Source: Bdellovibrionota bacterium
GTDB lineage: Bacteria > Bdellovibrionota > Bacteriovoracia > Bacteriovoracales > Bacteriovoracaceae
NCBI GenBank assembly: GCA_030836365.1
Contig: JAURQB010000208.1
Coordinates: 1-44,353, forward strand
Direction: 5' to 3'
Length of the DNA stretch: 44,353 nt
Below the pieces are notes generated by a model. That model did no database searches. It was not told the DNA's origin and worked only from the letters and a program-made list of their open reading frames with translations. Position numbers and translations under genes: made by a program. Every line of letters starts with the position of its first letter. Positions within the stretch are counted from its first letter, which is position 1. Below are positions 1 through 8,541 of this stretch, piece after piece.

Positions 1-527
1 ACACATAATGAATCATTAAATTCTGAAAAACATTCTTCTTACTGTCCCTAAGGATAATTAATCGTTGATCAATTGCAAATGATAGCGAGTTTAACTTTTT
101 GCCGAGGGCTTCCTTGATGGGGTACCTCGCAATAATCTTAGCCTGAAGTTTTTTGTCAACTTGAGCAAATCCTTTTTCCCAATTCACGGCCTCTTGCTTA
201 ACCTTATTTTTATCTAAATACTTTTTCCAAAATGCTTTTTGAAAAACGGCAACTCCCTTCAAGAACTCCGATTGATTTATTTTAACCAACTGACGAGTAG
301 AGTATTTATTGTCTAGCCGTTTCCAAAACGCATAATCTGAATTTAAAGTTCTACCGTTTACAAATCGAGCATAAGCATCTTTAGACATCAATGAGTCTGA
401 TTCAACTGCATTAATTTCCGATGTAATTTTTCCGAAATTTAGCTGCATAAGAATTGTCGTTCCAAAAACAAAAAGAAAACCAACGGAGGCCATTATGACA
501 GACACTGTGTAAAATAGTTTTTTCATA
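1..527 (-). CDS. Unrecognised signal-anchored protein (C-terminus outside window)
   Basis: The frame is open from the ATG at 527-525 to the window edge, giving about 175 residues with no stop, so the gene continues past position 1. The product starts MKKLFY and has one hydrophobic segment at about residues 6-28, followed by a hydrophilic, basic, Trp/Tyr-rich region. This looks like an inner-membrane anchor or uncleaved signal with a periplasmic domain. The start codon overlaps the stop of the upstream gene in an ATGA (527-524), which implies translational coupling. I do not recognise the family. Confidence 0.7.
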
Positions 528-1116
528 ATGTATTTTCTCCTCTCTCACTATTGGGTTTGTCAGCTAATCCATCTTGATTATTTTGCAAAATTACTTTTAC
601 TCCAATTCTTGAACTAATCCCCAATCGCTTATGGCTGTGAACTAACTCCACGCGAGAGCCATAAGCAATCATTTCATTTCGATATGACTTAATTGCTTCT
701 AATGTTTTTCTTCTTTTTGATAAATTTTTATAGTCGCATTCCCATGTTGCTAACATATACTGGGATTCTTTATTGTTTATGCTCTCAAGAGCTAGTGATG
801 TATTATCATGCAAAAAAAGATATAACTCAGACTTTTTTAATTTATCAATTGCGGATCGACAGTCAGCTAAAATCAACCCTTCACCATCTAATTCATTATC
901 TTTTTCATCATCTTCCCACCAACGGACTTCTTCCTCAAAAAAATTATTCTCCCCATCAAAAGCTGAAGAATGCTTAAAAACAGAAAGAGTTTCTTCTTCA
1001 CTTTTATTATCATCATTTTTATGACTTATTACCCTTTCCTCAATTTCTTGAAATTTGCTACGTAGGCTAACTACATTTTTTCTTTTGATAAGATTTTTAA
1101 TTTTTTTAAGTACCAC
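523..1116 (-). CDS. Unrecognised acidic/charged cytoplasmic protein
   Basis: About 197 residues with no signal peptide or membrane segment. There is a basic N-terminus, an acidic middle (runs of E/D around residues 40-85) and a mixed-charge C-terminal half. I chose the GTG at 1116-1114 because AGGAAGGTGG lies just upstream at good spacing. The longer frame would begin at TTG 1137 or ATG 1134, neither with a ribosome-binding site. It ends in an ATGA overlap with the anchored protein downstream and follows the probable outer-membrane gene by about 70 bases, so the three probably form one transcript. No family recognised. Confidence 0.6.
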   Translation of the reverse strand: MVLKKIKNLIKRKNVVSLRSKFQEIEERVISHKNDDNKSEEETLSVFKHSSAFDGENNFFEEEVRWWEDDEKDNELDGEGLILADCRSAIDKLKKSELYLFLHDNTSLALESINNKESQYMLATWECDYKNLSKRRKTLEAIKSYRNEMIAYGSRVELVHSHKRLGISSRIGVKVILQNNQDGLADKPNSERGENTL

Positions 1117-1187
1117 AAATCCACCTTCCTGCATCAATCATATCTAAAATAACAAACTTATACTGTTACCAGGAAAATTGGTTCATT

Positions 1188-2879
1188 CTAAAAAGAATAA
1201 ATAATATAGGTAACCGATTTTAAATGATTATTCTTTAAATCATTTAGGCCTTGACTGGTCATCTCTGACCAAAACACTTCGCCCTTAACAGATACATTTC
1301 GATAGATTTGAAATTCTGCCTTACCATAAACTCTATAACCATCCATTGTACGATTTTCATCTCCTCCATAATTAGTATTACCAATAAATGGTTTTGAAAA
1401 ATATGCTGAAAAAGATAAATCCCTGGAAAAAATTTCAAAATCAAGATCAAACCCAAGGTTGTACCAAAGTATAGTATTTTGCCATACCTGAAGGGCCGAA
1501 CCGCTTTTCGCAACATTAACAAAAAACTGGCGCTCATACTCCAATGAGGCAACACCAAGAAAGAAGTCATTAAATTCTTTGTGATATCCTACTCTTAAGT
1601 TCACACTTCCTGGGACTTCAAATTGTTTATCAATATCAACAGGGAAGCCATAAATAAGATTACCTGATATTTTCCCCCCTCTAGAACCACTGAGGTATTT
1701 ATCCATGTCTAATGAGATACCTACTTGCTTAAAATTATTTGTTGTCTGTATTGTATCTGATGAAGAAACCTTATCGACCATAAAATTTACACCAAGGGAA
1801 TATATCGTTTTACCTGGGACACGAATCGTTTTTTCGAATGATCCTTTTTGACGAACTTGGCTTTCATACGGATCACTTTGTAGAGAACCAGCTGCCAATT
1901 CTTTTTTTTCTCTTGAAAATTTATTTTCTGAAAATTCCTCTACCTTTTCAGGATCTTCAGCATATTCCGTTAATGACTTATTTATTTTTCGACTAAGCAA
2001 AGTAGGTGCACCAAAACTTACATTATACCTATTCGTGGAACCTCCTAGATCATAATTGTCAACAATGTCTGTTTTTGAATTATAGTTAAAACCTAAAGCA
2101 CTTGTTTTCTTTATGTTATTACTGGGAACATCAAGAAGAATCTTTTCATCATCACTTAATTCATCTTGAGGTTGTTTTTTCCGAAAAATATATGGGGCCA
2201 TATTTTCATAGCTATCTTTCGCATACTTTGCTGATTGCCCCTGAGAAGAATCCCCTCCTGATATATTAATTCTTTTTTTCCGTTTTTCAAATAATGGGCT
2301 AAATATGTTCCCCGCTTTTATACTTATACTACTTTTTTTTTTCCCCTCTAAAGATTCTTCCTGAAGGTTTGAGTCATTCATCAGCGCCATCTCTGGATCT
2401 CCGCTCTTAACCTCTCCATGGTTGTTGAAAAAGAATGACCTCATTGTCTTTCGTACAAAAAACCTTACCTTTTTTTCTAAAATTTTTTTCCTGGTTTCTT
2501 GCAATATTACATTTCCACTATTGCCGTCTGCGATGAATAAACCAACTGAGTAATATCCATCATTGCTTTTGGTAAGTTGAGTTATCTCTGAATGAACTTC
2601 GATAAATTTTATTTTAGCCTTTCTTGCGCTTTCGGGCTGATTGATCATTAACGAAAAATTATCTGTATTTATTATTTCATCTAAAATTATTTGATATATT
2701 TCTTCGCCGAATAATTTATTTTGACCTTTATACCTAGGTCCTAACACATGAACTAAAATTTTTTTCCTTGGGGCATCAACCATTTTATTTATGCCTTCGG
2801 GCTTAATCTCTTTACTCCCCATTGAAAAACATTGCAGGGAAGAAATCATAAAAAAAAATAATATATAAAGATTTTTCAT
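1188..2879 (-). CDS. Probable outer-membrane beta-barrel protein with periplasmic N-terminal domain
   Basis: About 563 residues. From the ATG at 2879 the protein starts MKNLYILFFF, a hydrophobic signal peptide, then Cys within SSLQC (a poor lipobox) or a signal peptidase I site near CFS. Residues about 40-160 look like a soluble alpha/beta domain. The middle is low-complexity and charged. The last 200 residues alternate polar and aromatic residues with many Gly/Asn turns and end in Phe (IIYSF), as outer-membrane barrels do. An upstream ATG at 2909 overlaps a TATAAT on this strand, so I prefer 2879. The family is not recognised. The barrel call is inferred from composition and the terminal Phe. 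Confidence 0.55.
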   Translation of the reverse strand: MKNLYILFFFMISSLQCFSMGSKEIKPEGINKMVDAPRKKILVHVLGPRYKGQNKLFGEEIYQIILDEIINTDNFSLMINQPESARKAKIKFIEVHSEITQLTKSNDGYYSVGLFIADGNSGNVILQETRKKILEKKVRFFVRKTMRSFFFNNHGEVKSGDPEMALMNDSNLQEESLEGKKKSSISIKAGNIFSPLFEKRKKRINISGGDSSQGQSAKYAKDSYENMAPYIFRKKQPQDELSDDEKILLDVPSNNIKKTSALGFNYNSKTDIVDNYDLGGSTNRYNVSFGAPTLLSRKINKSLTEYAEDPEKVEEFSENKFSREKKELAAGSLQSDPYESQVRQKGSFEKTIRVPGKTIYSLGVNFMVDKVSSSDTIQTTNNFKQVGISLDMDKYLSGSRGGKISGNLIYGFPVDIDKQFEVPGSVNLRVGYHKEFNDFFLGVASLEYERQFFVNVAKSGSALQVWQNTILWYNLGFDLDFEIFSRDLSFSAYFSKPFIGNTNYGGDENRTMDGYRVYGKAEFQIYRNVSVKGEVFWSEMTSQGLNDLKNNHLKSVTYIIYSF

Positions 2880-2880
2880 A

Positions 2881-2913
2881 TCGATGATAATCATTTCATC
2901 GAAATCCATTATA
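2881..2913 (-). promoter_or_regulatory. -10 box and 7-bp inverted repeat with Fur-like core, upstream of the barrel gene
   Basis: On the minus strand a perfect TATAAT lies at 2913-2908, with no good -35. Immediately downstream is an inverted repeat with arms TCGATGA (2881-2887) and TCATCGA (2896-2902). Its centre on the plus strand contains TGATAATCATT (2885-2895), the core of the classic Fur box, but the flanks do not match well. Its position near the expected transcript start suits an operator. Function is inferred. Confidence 0.3.
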
Positions 2914-2970
2914 ATCTACTGTTACATAATTTTTCCTAAATATATTTTTTTTAAAAACCATTTTTTTTAG

Positions 2971-2997
2971 TTAAGTATCAAGTTTTTTAACCGAAAA
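2971..2997 (+). promoter_or_regulatory. Sigma-28 (FliA)-like promoter for motAB
   Basis: TTAAGTAT (2971-2978), 11 bases, then ACCGAAAA (2990-2997). The enterobacterial FliA consensus is TAAAGTTT, 11 bases, GCCGATAA. Each half matches 6 of 8 and the spacing is exact. It sits about 28 bases before the motA ATG and a flagellar stator is the expected kind of target, so position, spacing and gene agree. Confidence 0.5.
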
Positions 2998-3024
2998 GTA
3001 ATAAAATAATTTCAGGGAATTATT

Positions 3025-3813
3025 ATGAAAGCTCTTTCAATTTTTGGCCTATTAATTGCGATAATTGTCGTTCTTGTAGGAATGCGACTTACCTCGGAAA
3101 ACATGGGAGTCTTTTTCGATTGGCCTAGTTTGTTTATTGTTGTTGGCGGAACATTTGCGGCAACGACCATCACTTTTCAACTTGATAAGATAATTACCAT
3201 ATTAAAAATTTTTATCACTCATATTACACGGCAAGATGATTTTAAGTTTACAACATTAATAGCAGACATCTTGAAAGTTTCTGAAGGTTATAGGAAAGGA
3301 GAAAGTCTTGAGTCCCACATTCAAAATACTAAAGATCCATTTTTCAGAGAAGCTCTTCAACTAATCAATGATGGAGTTTTAGAAGATGATCACTTATTGA
3401 GAATTCTAGAAGACCGCGTTTCAAATCTTAATTACCTCAGACATGAAGATGCCCAAAAAATTAGAACACTAGGACAATTTCCTCCTGCATTTGGAATGAT
3501 GGGAACAACGATTGGTATGATCGTACTTCTCGCTAACCTTGGAGGAGAAGATGCGATCAAAAAGATTGGTCCAGCAATGGGGGTTTGCCTTATTACAACG
3601 CTCTATGGAGTAATCATTGCTAACCTTGGTTTTATTCCCGTCGCTGAGAACCTCACGTTCCTCAGTAAAAGAAATCATTTAAAGAACATTATTATTTTAG
3701 AAGGAATCAGATTACTTCTAAAAAAAGTTAACCCCGTTATTTTGACGGAGGAATTAAATAGCTTTTTACCCCCTAATCAAAGATTAAACTGGAAAGAGGT
3801 AATTGGAAATTAG
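3025..3813 (+). CDS. motA: Flagellar stator protein MotA/PomA
   Basis: 262 residues, normal MotA length. Four membrane segments are visible: residues about 3-22, 32-50, and a pair at about 155-175 and 185-205, with a charged cytoplasmic loop between the second and third. The MotA hallmark region GMMGTTIGMIVLLANLGG and the Pro-containing segment GPAMGVCLITTLYG are present. With MotB it forms the ion channel that drives the flagellar rotor. AGGGA lies upstream of the ATG, and motB starts one base after the stop. Whether it conducts H+ or Na+ cannot be read from the sequence. Confidence 0.93.
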   Translation: MKALSIFGLLIAIIVVLVGMRLTSENMGVFFDWPSLFIVVGGTFAATTITFQLDKIITILKIFITHITRQDDFKFTTLIADILKVSEGYRKGESLESHIQNTKDPFFREALQLINDGVLEDDHLLRILEDRVSNLNYLRHEDAQKIRTLGQFPPAFGMMGTTIGMIVLLANLGGEDAIKKIGPAMGVCLITTLYGVIIANLGFIPVAENLTFLSKRNHLKNIIILEGIRLLLKKVNPVILTEELNSFLPPNQRLNWKEVIGN

Positions 3814-3814
3814 A

Positions 3815-4534
3815 ATGGAGAGAAAGAAAAAAATTATCCCGCAAGAAAATCAAACGGTAAGCTCTACATGGCTACTTTCATATGCTGATATGATGACGCT
3901 AATTGCCTGTTTTTTTATTCTAATGATGGCATTTGCAAATTATGATCCCATTGGATTTACAAAAAAAACAATTGAACTGAGTAAACATTTTAACAAAGAC
4001 AAGTATAAGTCGAGTGAAACAAAACTGAGAATCTTACACGAAGAAATAGCAAAACATCCCGAATTAGAAAAAAAATTCAAAGTATCAATTAAAAATGACC
4101 AACTTTACATAAAAGTATCTGGGTCTACCCTTTTTAAGAGAGATGAATATGAACTTAGCGAATCCGCAAGAATTAAAATTGATGCGCTTATCGATCTAAT
4201 AAAAACAAAGAATGCTGATTATAAAATCATCACTGAAGGGCATACTGATAATAGAAAACCCTCAGCCTCTGGCCCATTCAAGAGCAACTGGGGAATAAGT
4301 AGTGCTCGAGCATCGTCAATCATCCAGCGATTTGAATATTTTGGCTTTGACCCCTTGCATCTTGTTCCTATTGGAATGAGCGATACCCAACCTCTTCTCC
4401 CTAATGAGAATGACAGCGGTGAACCCTTACCTGCAAATCAGAACATCAATAATCGAGTTATTATAAAAGTAATAGAGAACCTAGACGAATCAAGAAAAGT
4501 TAAAATGGGTCTAGGCATTTACTTTCAAAAATAG
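3815..4534 (+). CDS. motB: Flagellar stator protein MotB (OmpA-like peptidoglycan-binding domain)
   Basis: 239 residues from the ATG at 3815. A TTG at 3803 in the same frame overlaps motA but its Shine-Dalgarno is too close. There is a short basic N-terminus, then one membrane helix containing YADMMTLIACFF with the ion-binding Asp at residue 25. The C-terminal OmpA/MotB domain carries TEGHTDNRK and SSARASSIIQRF and would hold the stator to peptidoglycan. It is co-transcribed with motA. Confidence 0.93.
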   Translation: MERKKKIIPQENQTVSSTWLLSYADMMTLIACFFILMMAFANYDPIGFTKKTIELSKHFNKDKYKSSETKLRILHEEIAKHPELEKKFKVSIKNDQLYIKVSGSTLFKRDEYELSESARIKIDALIDLIKTKNADYKIITEGHTDNRKPSASGPFKSNWGISSARASSIIQRFEYFGFDPLHLVPIGMSDTQPLLPNENDSGEPLPANQNINNRVIIKVIENLDESRKVKMGLGIYFQK

Positions 4535-4659
4535 ATCCAATTTATCACTAAAATCGAGCAAATAAATCTTTTGAATCCGCACTCTTTTTAGTACAAATAG
4601 CGAATTAATTTTCACGCATTTTCGCAATGCTTCATTCTCAACGAAAGACGGTGGTATTC

Positions 4660-7062
4660 ATGGATTACAACTTCAAAGATATTGATCAAAAATGGCAACA
4701 ATATTGGGACGATAACAAAACTTTTAAGTCTGACCACAATAGTGACAAGCAAAAGTTTTACGCCCTCGATATGTTTCCTTATCCATCGGGTTCAGGTCTT
4801 CACGTTGGACACCCTGAGGGATACACAGCGAGTGACATCGTTTCTCGTTTCAAAAGAATGAAAGGCTTCAATGTTCTTCACCCAATGGGGTTCGATAGTT
4901 TTGGTCTTCCCGCTGAAAATTACGCCATTCAAACCGGTACTCACCCAAGAGAAACGACTCTAAAAAATATTGATACCTTTCGCCGGCAACTTAAGGCATT
5001 AGGCTTTAGTTACGACTGGGACAGAGAAATCGCGACAAGTGAAGTTGATTACTATAAATGGACACAGTGGATTTTTACAAAGCTTTATAATAAAGGCCTA
5101 GCCTACGAAGACGAAATTCAAGTTAACTGGTGCCCAGAGCTTAAAACAGTTTTAGCGAATGAAGAAATTGTCGACGGTAAATCAGAGCGTGGTAGTCACG
5201 AAGTAATCAGAAAGCCAATGAAGCAATGGATGCTCAGAATTACGGAGTATGCAGAAAAGTTATTAGAAGATTTGGACACACTTGATTGGCCAGATAATAT
5301 CAAAGAAATGCAGCGTAACTGGATTGGAAAATCTGTCGGCGCCAGTGTGGCTTTTTCAACGGAGTCAGGCGAAGACAAAATCGAAGTATTCACGACCAGA
5401 GCGGACACCCTGTTTGGTGCGACTTACATGGTTCTTGCTCCGGAGCATGAGCTGGTTCAGAAAATAGCAACATCAGAACAACAAGAGAAAATTAATACCT
5501 ACATCGAAGCGGCTTCTAGAAAATCCGATTTAGAGAGAACAGAACTGGCAAAAGAAAAGTCCGGCGTTTTCACAGGTGCTTACGCGATCAATCCTGTGAA
5601 TGATAAAAAAATTCCTATTTGGATTGCTGATTATGTTCTTGCAAGTTACGGCACAGGTGCCATTATGGCCGTCCCTGCTCATGATGAAAGAGACTACGAA
5701 TTTGCAAAGGCTTTTGATTTAGAAATTATTCCGGTACTTGAGGGTGGAAACCTAGACGAAGAAGCTTTCACTGGAGATGGAACTCATATCAATTCGGGCT
5801 TTCTCGACGGCCTTAGAAAACAAGAAGCAATTGATAAAATGATTTCTTGGCTTGAAGATAAAAATATCGGCGAAGCGAAAACAAATTATAAACTTAGAGA
5901 TTGGATTTTCTCCAGACAACGTTATTGGGGTGAACCATTTCCTATTCTAAAGTACGAAGATGGGACTGTTCGCTGCCTCGAAGAAGATGAGCTTCCAGTG
6001 GCCCTTCCTGAAGTTAAATCCTATGAACCATCAGGCACAGGTGAATCACCTCTGGCGACGATAAATGAATGGCTCGATGTAACTTGCCCAAAAACCGGCA
6101 AACCAGCAAAAAGAGAAACCAACACAATGCCACAATGGGCCGGAAGCTGTTGGTACTATTTAAGATTCTGTGACCCACTTAATGAAAATAAAGCATGGGA
6201 CCCTGATGCCGAAAAATACTGGATGCCAGTTGATCTTTACGTTGGTGGTGTCGAGCATGCTGTCTTGCACCTACTTTATGCAAGATTTTGGCATAAAGTT
6301 TTATTTGATCTAGGTCTTGTCTCCACAAAAGAGCCTTTTCAAAAACTCGTTAATCAAGGAATGATTCTTGGTGAGGACGGCGAAAAAATGAGTAAATCTC
6401 GTGGCAACGTCGTTAACCCGGACCACGTGGTTGAACAATACGGAGCAGATAGTTTACGCTGCTATGAAATGTTTATGGGGCCACTTGAGAAAGTAAAACC
6501 ATGGCAAACAAATGGCGTTAAAGGTGTTTACTCTTTTCTGGCAAAGGCATTTCGCTTCTTTGGCGACAATAACAATTGGAGCGAAGGCGAGGAAAATACT
6601 GAAGTGTTAAAATCACTTCACCAAACAATTCAAAAAGTTGAAAGTGATACCGAGGGAATGCGCTTTAACACCGCGATTGCCCAGATGATGATCTTCACTA
6701 ACCTTTGTTCGAAAAAGAAAAAAGTTACAAAAGAAACGGCAGAAAAATTCACTCTTATTTTAAGCGCATATGCTCCGCACACAGCGGAAGAAATGTGGAG
6801 CCTTTTTGGGCATCAAAACAGCCTTGCTTACGAGTCTTTTCCAAGCTTTGATCCAGAGCTTGCAAAAGAAGACCTCGTGACCATTGCCATACAAGTAAAT
6901 GGAAAAATGCGAGGAAAGCTTGAAGTGGAAAAAGAAATTTCTAAAGAAGACTTTTTTGCCAAAGCGAAAGCGGAACCAGGTGTTGCAAAATTTATGGAAG
7001 GAAAAAATATCGTGAAAGAAATATTTGTTCCCGGAAAAATTTGTAACTTTGTTGTGAAGTAA
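4660..7062 (+). CDS. leuS: Leucyl-tRNA synthetase
   Basis: 800 residues, slightly short for bacterial LeuRS. The class I signature HVGH is at residues 48-51 and KMSKS at 576-580. The CP1 editing domain is present, with TTRADTLFGATYMVLAPEH and GTGAIMAVPAHDERD (conserved editing Asp). It charges tRNA-Leu in the cytoplasm. I chose the ATG at 4660 because GGTGG lies 5 bases upstream; a longer frame from ATG 4627 has no ribosome-binding site and adds a non-conserved tail. It is first in a five-gene run. No T-box leader is visible upstream. Confidence 0.97.
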   Translation: MDYNFKDIDQKWQQYWDDNKTFKSDHNSDKQKFYALDMFPYPSGSGLHVGHPEGYTASDIVSRFKRMKGFNVLHPMGFDSFGLPAENYAIQTGTHPRETTLKNIDTFRRQLKALGFSYDWDREIATSEVDYYKWTQWIFTKLYNKGLAYEDEIQVNWCPELKTVLANEEIVDGKSERGSHEVIRKPMKQWMLRITEYAEKLLEDLDTLDWPDNIKEMQRNWIGKSVGASVAFSTESGEDKIEVFTTRADTLFGATYMVLAPEHELVQKIATSEQQEKINTYIEAASRKSDLERTELAKEKSGVFTGAYAINPVNDKKIPIWIADYVLASYGTGAIMAVPAHDERDYEFAKAFDLEIIPVLEGGNLDEEAFTGDGTHINSGFLDGLRKQEAIDKMISWLEDKNIGEAKTNYKLRDWIFSRQRYWGEPFPILKYEDGTVRCLEEDELPVALPEVKSYEPSGTGESPLATINEWLDVTCPKTGKPAKRETNTMPQWAGSCWYYLRFCDPLNENKAWDPDAEKYWMPVDLYVGGVEHAVLHLLYARFWHKVLFDLGLVSTKEPFQKLVNQGMILGEDGEKMSKSRGNVVNPDHVVEQYGADSLRCYEMFMGPLEKVKPWQTNGVKGVYSFLAKAFRFFGDNNNWSEGEENTEVLKSLHQTIQKVESDTEGMRFNTAIAQMMIFTNLCSKKKKVTKETAEKFTLILSAYAPHTAEEMWSLFGHQNSLAYESFPSFDPELAKEDLVTIAIQVNGKMRGKLEVEKEISKEDFFAKAKAEPGVAKFMEGKNIVKEIFVPGKICNFVVK

Positions 7063-7083
7063 TAATTGAAGAAATAGTTAATA

Positions 7084-8526
7084 ATGAAAAATTTCTCACC
7101 AGAAATTAATATCCAGGGCCAGTTAGGAAATCTTGACTGGCCTATTTTTATTATCGTTTTACTGATCACTTTTGGCAGCGTTATTTATGGCGGCCGTCGA
7201 CAAAAAATCCCCAATTCAAAAAACACAAATCAACTTGGACTACTTGATCACTTAGTCATGGGACGCCAACTAACCCTTCCCCTTTTTGTTGCTACCCTAG
7301 TTGCAACTTGGTACGGAGGAATTTTTGGCGTTACAAAGATTGCTTTTAACCAAGGAATCTACAACTTCGTTACCCAAGGTGTTTTTTGGTATGTGGCCTA
7401 TCTTATCTTTGCTCTTTTTATGGTCGATAAAATTGCTCCTTACAAAGCCGTTACTCTTCCCAACTTGTTAGAAAAAATGTTTGGTAGAAAGTCTGGAATC
7501 CTCGGCGCCTTTTTTAATTTTTTCAATGTTCTTCCAATTAGCTACGTCATCTCAATTGGTCTTTTTATTCAACTTCTTTTTAATTTCTCCCTTGAGCAAA
7601 GTATGCTTATTGGAATAGGGCTTGTTCTCTCTTATTCGACGCTTGGAGGACTTCGCTCCGTTGTTTACTCTGACCTCATTCAATTTTTTGTCATGTGTAC
7701 AGGCGTTGCTCTCGTCTTGATTTTATCCATTTCGACATTTGGTGGGGTTGATTTTCTAAAAACGTCCCTTCCAGAGAGTTATTTTCAACTTACGGGAACC
7801 AATACTCTTGCCACGACCTTTATTTGGGGACTCATAGCCCTTTCTACTCTTGTTGATCCAAATTTTTATCAACGATGCTTTGCTGCAAAATCACCTAAAA
7901 TCGCAAAAAAAGGTATCATCATCTCCACAGTTATTTGGGCGATCTTTGATCTTTGCACGACTTTTGGAGCCATGTACGCGAAAGCAATAATCCCTCAAGC
8001 AGAGGCTGGAACCGCTTATTTAACTTATGCAATTCAACTTCTCCCAAATGGACTAAGAGGATTTTTTCTTGCGGCCATATTGGCGACGATTCTCTCTACA
8101 CTTGATAGCTATCTATTTCTTGCCGGTGCGACTGTTGGCCATGACCTTCCTCCCAAAAAACATCAAGGCAAAAAACGCTTTATCATGCTTGGAACAGTTG
8201 CCTCGGCTAGCCTTGCTTATGTTTTAGCGATCTACTTTAAGGGTGATATTAAAACAGTCTGGAAGACACTTGGCTCTTACTCAGCGGCCTGCCTTTTAAT
8301 CCCAGTAGTAATGGGCCAGCTTCTAAAAAAGCGAATCTCTGACAATCATTTCGTTCTGACTTGCCTCGCTGGAGTTGTCTCAACCTCATGGTGGAGAAAT
8401 GCTGAGCACTATGGATTTGCGGCAAACGTCGATGAGATCTACATCGGATCGTTAACAACAATTATTTTTTATCTTATTTTTTACATTTATTCACAAAATT
8501 TTATTCAACCAAAGACCATAAATTAA
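7084..8526 (+). CDS. Sodium:solute symporter (SSS family)
   Basis: 480 residues with about 12-13 hydrophobic segments. Family features include the N-terminal VATWYGGIFGVTKIAF segment, STLGGLRSVVYSDLIQFFV in the middle and the later LAAILATILSTLDSYLFLAG, which corresponds to the Na+-site helix of the proline/pantothenate/sialate symporters. It should import a small solute with Na+ across the inner membrane. The substrate cannot be assigned. It begins 21 bases after leuS and ends 15 before the malic enzyme gene, so it may feed metabolism through a shared transcript. Confidence 0.85.
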   Translation: MKNFSPEINIQGQLGNLDWPIFIIVLLITFGSVIYGGRRQKIPNSKNTNQLGLLDHLVMGRQLTLPLFVATLVATWYGGIFGVTKIAFNQGIYNFVTQGVFWYVAYLIFALFMVDKIAPYKAVTLPNLLEKMFGRKSGILGAFFNFFNVLPISYVISIGLFIQLLFNFSLEQSMLIGIGLVLSYSTLGGLRSVVYSDLIQFFVMCTGVALVLILSISTFGGVDFLKTSLPESYFQLTGTNTLATTFIWGLIALSTLVDPNFYQRCFAAKSPKIAKKGIIISTVIWAIFDLCTTFGAMYAKAIIPQAEAGTAYLTYAIQLLPNGLRGFFLAAILATILSTLDSYLFLAGATVGHDLPPKKHQGKKRFIMLGTVASASLAYVLAIYFKGDIKTVWKTLGSYSAACLLIPVVMGQLLKKRISDNHFVLTCLAGVVSTSWWRNAEHYGFAANVDEIYIGSLTTIIFYLIFYIYSQNFIQPKTIN

Positions 8527-8541
8527 TTTTAGGACTTAACA

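Noticed and set aside
693..1024. Two overlapping plus-strand frames of 83-94 codons
   Set aside because: They lie opposite the better-supported minus-strand gene, lack ribosome-binding sites and are low-complexity Ser/Leu-rich.
4535..4659. Possible T-box leader for leuS
   Set aside because: No T-box core sequence or antiterminator/terminator pair is visible, and the organism does not look like a Firmicute.
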